Of a DNA stretch of 21,520 nt, positions 1 through 5,931 are shown piece after piece; position 1 is the stretch's first letter, and the number at the start of each line of letters is the position of its first letter. The notes beneath the pieces are model-generated. The model was not told the origin of the DNA and searched no databases. It was given only the letters and a program-made list of their open reading frames with translations. Both the position numbers and the translations under genes were made by a program. This DNA comes from Thermoproteota archaeon (GTDB taxonomy: Archaea > Thermoproteota > Bathyarchaeia > Bathyarchaeales > Bathycorpusculaceae). The DNA lies in the NCBI GenBank assembly GCA_012511995.1, contig JAAZFA010000471.1:1-21520 (forward strand), written 5' to 3'.

Positions 1-129
1 AGTTGGGCATAGCCACCAAAGTTGCAAGGCTTACCCCGTTGGCTGTTGTAAAAGGCTGAACCACCGCTTTCCCTTTTTATTTCTATATAGGGCTGTGCAT
101 AATTTTAAATCTAGTTAGTACCTATTTAG

Positions 130-501
130 CACTATAGAGCCTGTGAAGTTGTCAGGCTACTTGTCAACAAAGCAATAGTACCAGCCAAACCTCAAAGAAA
201 AGGAACCCTCGGCTACAAAAGAGTCAAAGCACTCAAAAGCCTAGTCTACGCAAGACAGAAAAGATTAGACAATGACACAAGAATAATTGAACACCTAAAA
301 AAGCACCCATGGATATCTAAAACACTTGGATTAGACAATATACCCGACAGAACAACCGTTGACAGATGACGGAGACACTACCTAAACGTTCTAGAAAAGG
401 TTTCCCTAAAAGCAGCAAACATACTCCAACTCGCTATACCAACAACGATAACCGCAGTAGATTCAACGCCTCTTGACAATCTACATAATATAAAAAGCAA
501 C
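130..501 (+). pseudogene. DDE transposase remnant (IS5/IS4-like)
   Basis: This frame reads as the N-terminal part of an archaeal DDE transposase. It contains GTLGYKRVKALKSLVYARQ, then HLKKHPWISKTLGLDNIPDRTTVDR, and it reaches TAVDSTPL, where the Asp is expected to be the first catalytic acid of the DDE triad. It is broken by an in-frame TGA at 367-369, where relatives as I recall them have Trp, and the frame is closed upstream by TAG at 127-129. The remaining two thirds of the transposase, with the other acidic residues, are missing, and a convergent minus-strand gene begins at 515. The sequence GGGCTGTGCATAATT near 89-103 may be the old left terminal repeat, but no matching right end was found. 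Positions 1-88 hold no gene that I can see. The family assignment is from memory of conserved motifs and is moderately sure. Confidence 0.65.
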
Positions 502-514
502 AGGGAACCAGGAA

Positions 515-1618
515 TTAGCCGATTTGTTTACCGCATTTTTCACAGAACACAGCATATCCCTTGTTGTCTTCTCCGCAGTAGATACAATACTTGTTATCAT
601 CTTCTGCCTCAAGCGAAGAAGTGTCGCCGCTTGAAAGCGCATTAGAGTGACGATGGTGGCGCCTAGCAGACCACATTGCCATCACCACAGAAAAAGCGAT
701 AGCAAAGATGAGCACAAATGAAACAACAAGATTATTGGCAATAAGGTTGAACGATAGAGGCAACGGAGTTTGAGCAGTCGGGTCACCATTATTAGGAATC
801 GGTGGAGCCGTGGGGATTGCAGATCCCTGTAGAGGGATTTTTGTTGGAACAGGTGTAGGAGTTGAGATTACTATTTCAACATCTGGTACAAATTGATTAT
901 TTTCGTCTATTGGATAAATATGTGCGCTTGTTCCCGAAAATGCTGCAGGTAACTGTCCAATCTTAAAATTATCGCCAGTAGTTTCACAGTAATAATATGT
1001 ACTGTTGGAACCTTCAGGGTACTCCCAGTAGGTGCCACGTAAGTTACTGCCCAATATACCGACTGCATAGTGATTTGTAGGGTTAATGTAGACAGTACCA
1101 TAACCCATAATGTGGGTAATCGTGGCAAAGAGTATGGAAGTGTCCTCACAGTCACCGCCTTCATCAACGAGAGTCTCTATAGGGAATCTAGGGTACTCGT
1201 CATAGCCTGTAGTCACATTATCAGAGGTGTACTGTAAACTCTGTACAAAGGCTAAAACAAAACTTACTTGATCATAAGAGCTATAACCGAGGTCTGTAGT
1301 GGTTTGATTCAATTTAGACGCCAACATTTGAATGTATTGATCCTTAGTTGTGGTTAAGTAGCCATACCCTGCAGGTCCATCACGAGTACGACTAGAGACA
1401 GAAACAGCTTTGTAGGCCTCATAGAGTGAAGTAGGTATACTTAAGTTCCAATTCCAATGTTTTCCGTCATAATTCCAATTGTAGCATTTTTCGATATAAT
1501 CGGTATTCTGAGCAGCCACTGGATGAAAAGCAAAAAACGATGTGGATAGGATAAACATTAACGACAAGACAGCCAAAAACTTAGGGCCTAATCTTTTTGC
1601 CACGTTCATACAAACCAT
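515..1618 (-). CDS. Secreted transglutaminase-like protein with TM anchor and C-terminal zinc ribbon
   Basis: This 367-residue protein has four parts. An N-terminal signal peptide (about residues 10-36, ending near PVAAQ) is followed by a transglutaminase-like domain. That domain holds a likely catalytic Cys in GGDCEDTSIL and a likely His in NHYAVGI. A Pro/Thr-rich linker follows, then a transmembrane helix (about residues 292-316), a His/Arg-rich turn and a C-terminal Cys4 zinc ribbon (CIYCGEDNKGYAVFCEKCG). The expected topology puts the enzyme domain outside and the zinc ribbon inside. The substrate is unknown; transglutaminase-like folds in archaea are often proteases or amidases. A TATA-like box lies about 28 bp upstream of the ATG, so the mRNA is probably leaderless. 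An alternative ATG lies three codons downstream. The domain calls come from visible motifs; the biochemical role is inference. Confidence 0.8.
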   Translation of the reverse strand: MVCMNVAKRLGPKFLAVLSLMFILSTSFFAFHPVAAQNTDYIEKCYNWNYDGKHWNWNLSIPTSLYEAYKAVSVSSRTRDGPAGYGYLTTTKDQYIQMLASKLNQTTTDLGYSSYDQVSFVLAFVQSLQYTSDNVTTGYDEYPRFPIETLVDEGGDCEDTSILFATITHIMGYGTVYINPTNHYAVGILGSNLRGTYWEYPEGSNSTYYYCETTGDNFKIGQLPAAFSGTSAHIYPIDENNQFVPDVEIVISTPTPVPTKIPLQGSAIPTAPPIPNNGDPTAQTPLPLSFNLIANNLVVSFVLIFAIAFSVVMAMWSARRHHRHSNALSSGDTSSLEAEDDNKYCIYCGEDNKGYAVFCEKCGKQIG

Positions 1619-1640
1619 TCAGTAGGGTAATCTCTAATAA

Positions 1641-1650
1641 CGTTTAAAAG
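1641..1650 (-). promoter_or_regulatory. TATA box of the transglutaminase-like gene
   Basis: On the minus strand this reads CTTTTAAACG, centred about 28 bp before the ATG at 1618. The spacing places transcription start at or next to the start codon, and no Shine-Dalgarno sequence is seen, which fits a leaderless archaeal transcript. Confidence 0.45.
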
Positions 1651-1928
1651 TTATCCCAGATTATACCTTTTTTGATAATTTGCTATTAAATAGTATGTAC
1701 ATAGTACAAGAGACAACTTAGCACAATTACTAACCAACGAGAAACCATCAACAGAAACAAAACTATAAAACTTCATTAAAAACCCAAAATTACACTAAGA
1801 CATTAAAAATATCGTTAAACTTATTTTTCTTTTTTTGACATGAACAATTTTGCCCAATAGATAAGTCGATTCAAAGCCACTTACATTACGAAGCATTATA
1901 TATTCAAACCATTTAGGGATGAATACAA
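1651..1928. other. AT-rich intergenic region without a gene
   Basis: No convincing ORF or RNA gene is seen between the Elf1-like gene and the promoter of the transglutaminase-like gene. The only structure noted is a short perfect palindrome, TATGTACATA, at 1694-1703, with partial extension of the arms. It could be an operator or chance. Confidence 0.4.
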
Positions 1929-2237
1929 CTATTTTTTTGGAGGTTGTTTAATAATCCCGTAGCTTTGCTTCTTCCACGCATCACGAAATTTATTATAGTA
2001 ATCAACGCCTTGAAACACAGGCGCATAAGCAAGCTCCCACTCTAAACCACATTTGCACACAGCATAAGCTTTCTTGTTCTTTGTATCTACATACATCTGA
2101 AGGACTTCTTTGCGGCATTTTGGACAATAGTATGGTCCGTTAACCATTTGTTTAGCGTCTTTTGTTAATATTTTCATTTTACCAGCGGCGACTTTGTGAA
2201 GTTCTTTACTTGTACCTTTGGTTTTATCTGAATTCAT
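1929..2237 (-). CDS. Elf1-like transcription elongation factor / zinc-ribbon protein
   Basis: This is a 102-residue basic protein. A lysine-rich N-terminus of about 33 residues precedes a zinc ribbon with Cys at 38, 41, 61 and 63, followed by the pattern GVDYYNKFRDAWKK. That tail resembles the end of Elf1-family proteins (vDvYxxWxdAC), small zinc-ribbon factors that bind RNA polymerase in eukaryotes and many archaea. The first half-site is a normal CPKC, but the second is C-K-C-G with one residue between the cysteines where Elf1 usually has two. The gene is monocistronic by spacing and ends in a C-terminal KQPPKK. If it is not Elf1, it is at least a Cys4 zinc-ribbon protein of the transcription type. 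Confidence 0.6.
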   Translation of the reverse strand: MNSDKTKGTSKELHKVAAGKMKILTKDAKQMVNGPYYCPKCRKEVLQMYVDTKNKKAYAVCKCGLEWELAYAPVFQGVDYYNKFRDAWKKQSYGIIKQPPKK

Positions 2238-2344
2238 TCAAATCATTAAAGCATTATCTGAGACAAAGATATACTATTCCATTCCAAAATAACAAAAACA
2301 TTCTGCAACTTATTGATAAAACGAGCGATTGTGTTCCAGATACA

Positions 2345-2353
2345 CTTAAATTT
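2345..2353 (+). promoter_or_regulatory. Box A (TATA) of the tRNA-Gly gene
   Basis: CTTAAATTT is centred about 32 bp upstream of the mature tRNA 5' end at 2381, the usual position for an archaeal tRNA promoter. Confidence 0.4.
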
Positions 2354-2380
2354 CTCAAGAGAATATGAAAGTAACCCAGC

Positions 2381-2459
2381 GCGGCCGTCGTCTAGTCTGG
2401 TTTAGGACTTTAGCCTTCCAAGCTAACGATCCCGGGTTCAAATCCCGGCGACCGCACCA
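2381..2459 (+). tRNA. tRNA-Gly(UCC), integration target
   Basis: A full cloverleaf can be drawn. The acceptor arms are GCGGCCG and CGACCGC, the D stem is GTCT/GGAC, and the anticodon stem is TTAGC/GCTAA around loop CTTCCAA (anticodon TCC, glycine). The T arm is CCGGG/CCCGG with loop TTCAAAT. The discriminator base is A and CCA is encoded. No intron is seen. The acceptor stem has one C5-A68 mismatch. The 3' 48 nt are repeated at 5705-5752 with one difference (A57 here, G57 there), so the gene was the attachment site of the element that follows and its 3' part was probably supplied by that element. Confidence 0.95.
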
Positions 2460-2730
2460 TATTTATCCCCTTTTCCCGAAATGCAACCTGATTTAGGCTC
2501 AGATTCCTGTTATTGGATTCTGTGACAGGGTTACTGAATTCCGTAACCGGGTTACATTTTTCCGTAACCATAAAGTTTCCCGTGACCGCGAACCCTGCGC
2601 ACTCAAGCAGCCTCAGATCCTCTCGTAGCCCCTCGATTTTGCCGCGTATGCGATGCCTAAGGGCTTTGCTATAATTCGCGTTGTAGGCTTGAGGATTCCG
2701 TAAAAATTCTTTCTCCGCTTCGCTTAACAA
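2410..2730 (-). CDS. int: Integrase N-terminal fragment (intN) of SSV-type integrase
   Basis: This 106-residue fragment begins at a TTG with GAGG about 10 nt upstream. Residues 1-45 form a charged, probably helical region (LSEAEKEFLRNPQAYN). A linker with four copies of a VT-containing heptad follows (for example NPVTEFSNPVTES). The last 15 residues, VRSPGFEPGIVSLEG, are the antisense translation of the tRNA 3' part, and the stop TAA (2410-2412) comes from the tRNA. intC at the other end of the element reads the same residues in the same frame through attR. In the excised circle intN would thus continue directly into intC and give one 417-residue tyrosine recombinase. In the integrated state this fragment has no catalytic residues. 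It diverges from the nuclease-like gene across 137 bp that hold a promoter for each. Confidence 0.75.
   Translation of the reverse strand: MLSEAEKEFLRNPQAYNANYSKALRHRIRGKIEGLREDLRLLECAGFAVTGNFMVTEKCNPVTEFSNPVTESNNRNLSLNQVAFREKGINMVRSPGFEPGIVSLEG
2412..2459 (+). repeat. attL: 3' part of tRNA-Gly
   Basis: This 48-bp direct repeat starts in the anticodon stem (AGCCTTCC) and ends with the encoded CCA. It matches 5705-5752 at 47 of 48 positions, the difference being A at 2440. Here it completes the functional tRNA and at the same time encodes, on the minus strand, the end of the integrase N-terminal fragment. Confidence 0.9.
2517..2590 (-). repeat. 21-bp repeat coding for VT-heptads in intN
   Basis: On the plus strand the unit around CCGTAACCGGGTTAC recurs with starts near 2521, 2542, 2563 and 2581 (steps 21, 21, 18). 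In the intN frame this gives VTGNFM, VTEKCNP, VTEFSNP, VTESNNR. The repeat respects the reading frame and lies just before the att-encoded part of the protein, so it is probably a flexible linker that can change in length. Confidence 0.6.
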
Positions 2731-2767
2731 TTTATTGTAACCTCAAGGCTATATCCACTGCTCACCG

Positions 2768-2811
2768 ATTTAAACGATTGAGCGGGGCATCCGAGCCATC
2801 GATTATATTAA
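2768..2811. promoter_or_regulatory. Divergent promoters of intN and the nuclease-like gene
   Basis: The minus-strand reading of 2768-2777 gives a GTTTAAATC-like TATA box about 40 bp before the intN TTG. On the plus strand GATTATATTAAG at about 2800-2811 would start transcription about 35 bp before the ATG at 2868. These assignments rest on spacing and composition only. Confidence 0.3.
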
Positions 2812-2867
2812 GCTGCGCCGACAAAGATAGGTAAGGTCATCGCATTCTATGGAGAGTTAAGTTAGCA

Positions 2868-3539
2868 ATGCCGATACGTAACGATTTAAAGTTCCGCAGA
2901 TGGCTTGGGAAATTCGACTGGAGTACAGATGAGCCCGGGTTAATCTGGTACTCCGTGAATATCGCGACAATGTGGTTGCAAAGGGAAGCTAAGCAGAAGG
3001 GTTACGTAACCGCTGACCACTTGAATAAAGCGTGCGGCATATTAACCGAGGAAATCTTTGCAGCCGAACTAAACGAATTGAACGTTCCCCACCTGAGAAC
3101 CGTACCCTTACTGGATAAGACGCATCCAACGAATGCTAGGAAACCGTATGATTTCAAAATCGGCGGCTACACCATAGATTTAAAATCGATTTCACCTTTA
3201 CCGTCACCAAGCATCGGGCACCATAAGAATTTGAACGTTAACCATGCAGAGATTGAAAATATCGGGTTATGCGACTACTATATTTGCACTAAATGCTACC
3301 CCGAATTGCCGCCTGACACCCAGCAATCCGATGAGCTTCCAAGAGATTTTGCGCTTAAGATTCTCCAAAAGGTTGAAAGAGTCGAATTCCTCGGTTACGC
3401 TACGGGGGCTGATGTGCTGAAAGCGCGGTTGGTTCCAACAGCGAAACCATTCCACAGTAAACCGCCACCTCATGAGTCGATGCGGCAATTAGCGCGTTTA
3501 CTTAACATCCCGCTTGAGCCTCCAACATCGGGCATTTAA
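2868..3539 (+). CDS. PD-(D/E)XK nuclease-like protein of the element
   Basis: This 223-residue protein has a pattern typical of the PD-(D/E)XK restriction-endonuclease fold. An N-terminal helix carries Glu (ILTEEIFAAEL, residues 58-68). The strand pair KPYDFKIGG...YTIDLKSIS follows, with Asp95 and the Asp104-x-Lys106 signature. A small region with two cysteines (ICTKCYPE) may bind metal or be structural. The tail is Pro-rich (FHSKPPPHES). GGAGAG sits about 12 nt before the ATG. It is the only clear cargo gene of the element and is transcribed divergently from intN. Possible roles are defence, self-mobilisation or processing of element DNA. I do not recognise a named family. The fold call is motif-based and moderately sure; the function is not known. 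Confidence 0.6.
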   Translation: MPIRNDLKFRRWLGKFDWSTDEPGLIWYSVNIATMWLQREAKQKGYVTADHLNKACGILTEEIFAAELNELNVPHLRTVPLLDKTHPTNARKPYDFKIGGYTIDLKSISPLPSPSIGHHKNLNVNHAEIENIGLCDYYICTKCYPELPPDTQQSDELPRDFALKILQKVERVEFLGYATGADVLKARLVPTAKPFHSKPPPHESMRQLARLLNIPLEPPTSGI

Positions 3540-3780
3540 CTTTCTGCACTGTTTAGGCTAGGTCTCCTTGTGCCGTTCACCCGTAGTCCCGAATGATGCG
3601 CAGGTTTCGCAATGGTGGACTTTAGGGTTTGGGCGCGAGGTTCCGCAAAAGTTGGCTGTACTATTGAAAGTTGGGTGAAGCGAGTATACTATATTATACT
3701 TGTTCTGCCCTGTTCCACATAGTACTGCTCTGAGCCGGGGAAGTTGCGGGTTAAACGTGCGATGCGGTTTGGGGTGCTGG

Positions 3781-4142
3781 CTGCGGATTAAAGTTTCCAA
3801 TGGCACACTCTGCTTTGGGCGCACCTTTTATCAATTGTTGACCTGCTGCAGCTACCTAAATTCCTAAACTCTATAAATCAGGTAGGTAAAAGTATAGTCA
3901 AATTAGAGGTTTATAAAAAATGTTGACCTGCAGCTGATAGCGGGCTTCTCCGTAAGCTGTCGAATTCTGCGGATTAGGCGCTACTTCGTTTACAATGGGT
4001 GACCAGCTGCAATTCATTAAATTTGTCCAAACTTGAAAGTCAGATCTATAGGTAGTAAAATATAGGGAGATAGGGTAGTAGAAAGGTTTCCGCTTTTTTT
4101 ATTCTGTTGCAGCTATTTGCTCATTGCTAAGGCTGCGGATTG
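3781..4142 (+). repeat. Imperfect repeat cluster (candidate origin repeats)
   Basis: CTGCGGATT recurs at 3781, 3967 and 4133. GTTGACCTGCTGCAGCT at 3837-3853 has shorter relatives at 3922-3935, 3998-4011 and 4106-4114. GGTAGGTAAAAGTATAG at 3881-3897 matches GGTAGTAAAATATAG at 4051-4065. The order of motifs is the same in both units, giving two diverged units of roughly 170-186 bp. An AT-rich stretch (TTTATAAAAAATG, 3910-3922) sits between them. Confidence 0.55.
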
Positions 4143-4295
4143 GGCGGATAAATCGCGTTAAGGTATCGCTTCAGGTTCGGCGGGTGCTGAGTATCGCATG
4201 GAATTATTAGGTTCTGCAGGTTATACGGCGGTTGGGGAAAAAGTTCAAGACTCTGCGGTTGTGGGGTTTGCGGGGTGGGATAGGTCGTGCGGTGC

Positions 4296-4334
4296 GGGTT
4301 ACGGGGTTGGGCGCGGTGGGCGGGTAGTGCGGGG
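4296..4334 (+). other. G-quadruplex-prone tract
   Basis: Six runs of three or four G (starting at 4296, 4303, 4309, 4318, 4322 and 4331) are separated by 4, 2, 6, 1 and 6 nt, satisfying the usual G3+N1-7 rule. Further G runs lie at 4263, 4272, 4277 and 4350. Formation in vivo is not shown. Confidence 0.55.
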
Positions 4335-4402
4335 TTTATGTACGACAGCGGGGTGGTGCGTTCAAAGCCTCAAGTGCCAAGTGCCAGAGCCCCCATTTGT
4401 AA

Positions 4403-4444
4403 AGTGCCCTTTTCATAGTGCCCTTTGTAAAGTTCCCATTGCTA
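4403..4444 (+). repeat. Three 14-bp iteron-like repeats
   Basis: AGTGCCCTTTTCAT, AGTGCCCTTTGTAA and AGTTCCCATTGCTA follow each other at 14-bp steps. Two more AGTGCC copies stand at 4373 and 4380. Confidence 0.4.
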
Positions 4445-4498
4445 ACCCTCCGCTGATTTTGTAAAAAGCGTTCTGCGCGCAGTTCCCAAACAGCACGT

Positions 4499-4513
4499 TA
4501 TAACAATGTTATA
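4499..4513. promoter_or_regulatory. Perfect dyad TATAACA-A-TGTTATA
   Basis: Two 7-bp arms are separated by one base. This is a protein-binding type of palindrome in the noncoding part of the element. No gene start lies directly beside it, so its target is unclear. Confidence 0.3.
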
Positions 4514-4769
4514 CCAAGTATCGTTACGGCGTTAAAAGCGGCTTCTAAACCGCCTAAATCCAGTTAACTTTGCAAAATAAGCGTAGAGCTGCATTAAGTC
4601 ACATCCACCTTAACGTTCACCCAAGCGGAATGTTTGTGACTGCAAGGGTACGTGCTGTTTGGGGTTCGCGTGTCAACAAGGGTACACAAAAGGGAACGCG
4701 CTGGCAATCCCTTTTTATTGCTTACCCATTGCGGGTTGACGCGTTGCAGTGATGAAGCGCGGAATATAA

Positions 4770-5768
4770 TTATGCCCCAACCTTAACAGGAGGTTGCGCC
4801 TCTCTAAGTTTCGCGATGTAGTCCGCATACTTCGGGTAAAAGCCATCCGCCTGCTTCAGTAAAGCGGTATAATGTTTAGCCCCAATCTTCTTCGGCACCC
4901 TGCCCTCTATGAAGTCCGCGACGCTTTCGGGGATACTGAACTTTTCGCTTATCATAGTGTCGAACGCGAATTTGCGGAGATACTTAGGTGCCAGATAACC
5001 CATCTTGTAAGCGTAGTGTGAAGCTGCGGATTCATCGATTTTCTCGTTGACGCTACGGATAAGCTGTAAAGTGTGGGGTGTAAAGTAAGCCGCGTACGCC
5101 AGCTTTGAACCTCGAAAGTAGCCGAGTGTGCAGCGGATGAAGCTGTTACCATTAAAGCCGTTAACCTCGACGGGGTTAACTGTGCCATTGTTAAGCTCGG
5201 CGATTAAACGCGCAGCTTCCGTTAACCTTAACCCTGAATCTAAAAGTAAACTGTAGAACGCGCGATATTTGGGTGCAGCCGCGTAAAGTTTCGCAAGGTT
5301 AGCAATGATGTCGGCTTCTGTTGGCACGTTTAAGTCTACCCCAACGTTATCTTTCGGGATAGCTTTTCTGAGTGCAGCCAAATAATTCGGGTCAACCCCT
5401 TTAAGCTCGTAGAAGCGGAAAAGCGCGGATAACGCACGGTTAAGGTTATGCTTTTGCCCATCAGTTAACTTGGTGCAGATTTTCACTATATCCATCGGCT
5501 CATGGATAACCTGAACCCAACGTTCCAGTTGCCTTACGATGCTTTTAGTATACGCGCCGTTAAAATGCTGAGCCTCTAAATATTCCGCGAATTCAGCTGC
5601 CTCGCGCCGCCAATCGATAAAGTAGCCTGCGCCAAACTGCTTTACACAGTTAGAGCCCGAATATAATCCCGATGAGCGAACGGAGTCTGCGCAAGTTGCT
5701 TTTGAGCCTTCCAAGCTAACGATCCCGGGTTCGAATCCCGGCGACCGCACCAATAATTTACTCTTCAA
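4770..5768 (-). CDS. int: Integrase C-terminal catalytic fragment (intC), SSV-type tyrosine recombinase
   Basis: The open frame has 332 codons, but the first few (from a chance TTG at 5768) lie in host DNA. Element-derived sequence begins in attR with VRSPGFEPGIVSLEG. A helical core-binding-like domain spans about residues 50-140. The catalytic domain carries Arg181 (SGLRLTEA), a likely beta-hairpin Lys222 (GSKLAY), Lys262-x-x-Arg265 (KYLRKFAFD, with Lys in place of the usual His of HxxR) and the nucleophile Tyr300 in GAKHYTALL. The stretch IPESVADFIEGRVP is typical of archaeal phage-type integrases as I recall them. After integration it is cut off from its own start, promoter and N-terminal part (intN, 2410-2730), so it is probably not expressed normally and the element is locked unless another integrase acts. 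In the circle the full protein would have 417 residues. Confidence 0.85.
   Translation of the reverse strand: MKSKLLVRSPGFEPGIVSLEGSKATCADSVRSSGLYSGSNCVKQFGAGYFIDWRREAAEFAEYLEAQHFNGAYTKSIVRQLERWVQVIHEPMDIVKICTKLTDGQKHNLNRALSALFRFYELKGVDPNYLAALRKAIPKDNVGVDLNVPTEADIIANLAKLYAAAPKYRAFYSLLLDSGLRLTEAARLIAELNNGTVNPVEVNGFNGNSFIRCTLGYFRGSKLAYAAYFTPHTLQLIRSVNEKIDESAASHYAYKMGYLAPKYLRKFAFDTMISEKFSIPESVADFIEGRVPKKIGAKHYTALLKQADGFYPKYADYIAKLREAQPPVKVGA
5705..5752 (+). repeat. attR: partial tRNA-Gly copy
   Basis: This is the second copy of the 48-bp att core, with G at 5733 where the intact tRNA has A. There is no 5' tRNA half in front of it, so it is not a second tRNA gene. On the minus strand it forms part of the integrase reading frame, where the A/G difference is a silent Phe codon change. 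Confidence 0.9.
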
Positions 5769-5863
5769 GTTTGTTCTAAACTATGTTTCTATCTACCATC
5801 AATGGAGCAAAATAATAAAACAAACAAATCTAATCCGCATTTACAGTTAAACGCGTTATAACC

Positions 5864-5882
5864 ATTAGAGTGCCACTCTAAT
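5864..5882. promoter_or_regulatory. 19-bp perfect palindromic operator next to a TATA box
   Basis: ATTAGAGTG-C-CACTCTAAT has two perfect 9-bp arms. It directly abuts an AATATTTATAC box (5880-5890), the likely promoter of the decayed DUF3786 gene that follows. A repressor bound here would cover the TFB/TBP site. The cognate regulator is not identified. Confidence 0.5.
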
Positions 5883-5931
5883 ATTTATACATTAAATCCT
5901 TTACACAAATTAATATAGCGGCACTGTTCAA

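Larger units (their letters stand above)
3540..4769. other. Long apparently noncoding region of the element (candidate replication/maintenance region)
   Basis: These 1.2 kb hold only short ORFs of low-complexity, cysteine- and glycine-rich or proline-rich composition (for example 3558-3824 minus, 4198-4464 plus, 4570-4752 plus). None shows a recognisable motif or a good ribosome-binding site. The region contains imperfect repeats with CTGCGGATTA and GTTGACCTGC-type motifs (3781-4142), a G-rich tract (4263-4353), three 14-bp repeats (4403-4444) and a perfect dyad (4499-4513). The plus strand is strongly G-rich at 4150-4370. In such a small element this combination fits an origin or control region, but that is inference. 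Confidence 0.5.
2412..5752. mobile_element. Integrated SSV-type element in tRNA-Gly (about 3.29 kb)
   Basis: The element lies between two direct copies of the tRNA-Gly 3' part (2412-2459 and 5705-5752), offset by 3293 bp. Its gene content is an integrase gene divided between the two ends, one PD-(D/E)XK nuclease-like gene and a long noncoding, repeat-rich central stretch. Both integrase parts enter the att repeat in the same frame, which is the hallmark of SSV-type integration. The DNA appears richer in G+C than the AT-rich flanks, which fits foreign origin. No replication protein, capsid, partition or conjugation gene is recognised. It may therefore be a cryptic plasmid, a satellite depending on a helper, or a decayed provirus. 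The boundaries are well supported; the kind of element is not. Confidence 0.85.

Noticed and set aside
2162..2368. Plus-strand ORF overlapping the Elf1-like gene
   Set aside because: Its first part is antisense to the Elf1-like gene and its end overlaps the tRNA promoter. No family pattern is visible.
2410..2457. RSPGFEPGIVSLEG as a conserved protein domain
   Set aside because: It is the antisense translation of tRNA. It has meaning only as the in-frame hinge of the split integrase.
3558..3824. 88-codon minus-strand ORF in the element
   Set aside because: Low-complexity composition, no motif, no promoter or Shine-Dalgarno site, and it runs into the repeat cluster.
4198..4464. 88-codon ORF on the plus strand of the element
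   Set aside because: Its glycine/arginine/valine-rich content comes from the G-rich tract and the C-terminal part from the 14-bp repeats. No motif or ribosome-binding site is seen.
5700..5755. Second tRNA-Gly gene
   Set aside because: Only the 3' 48 nt are present and the sequence upstream cannot form the acceptor, D or 5' anticodon arms. It is attR.
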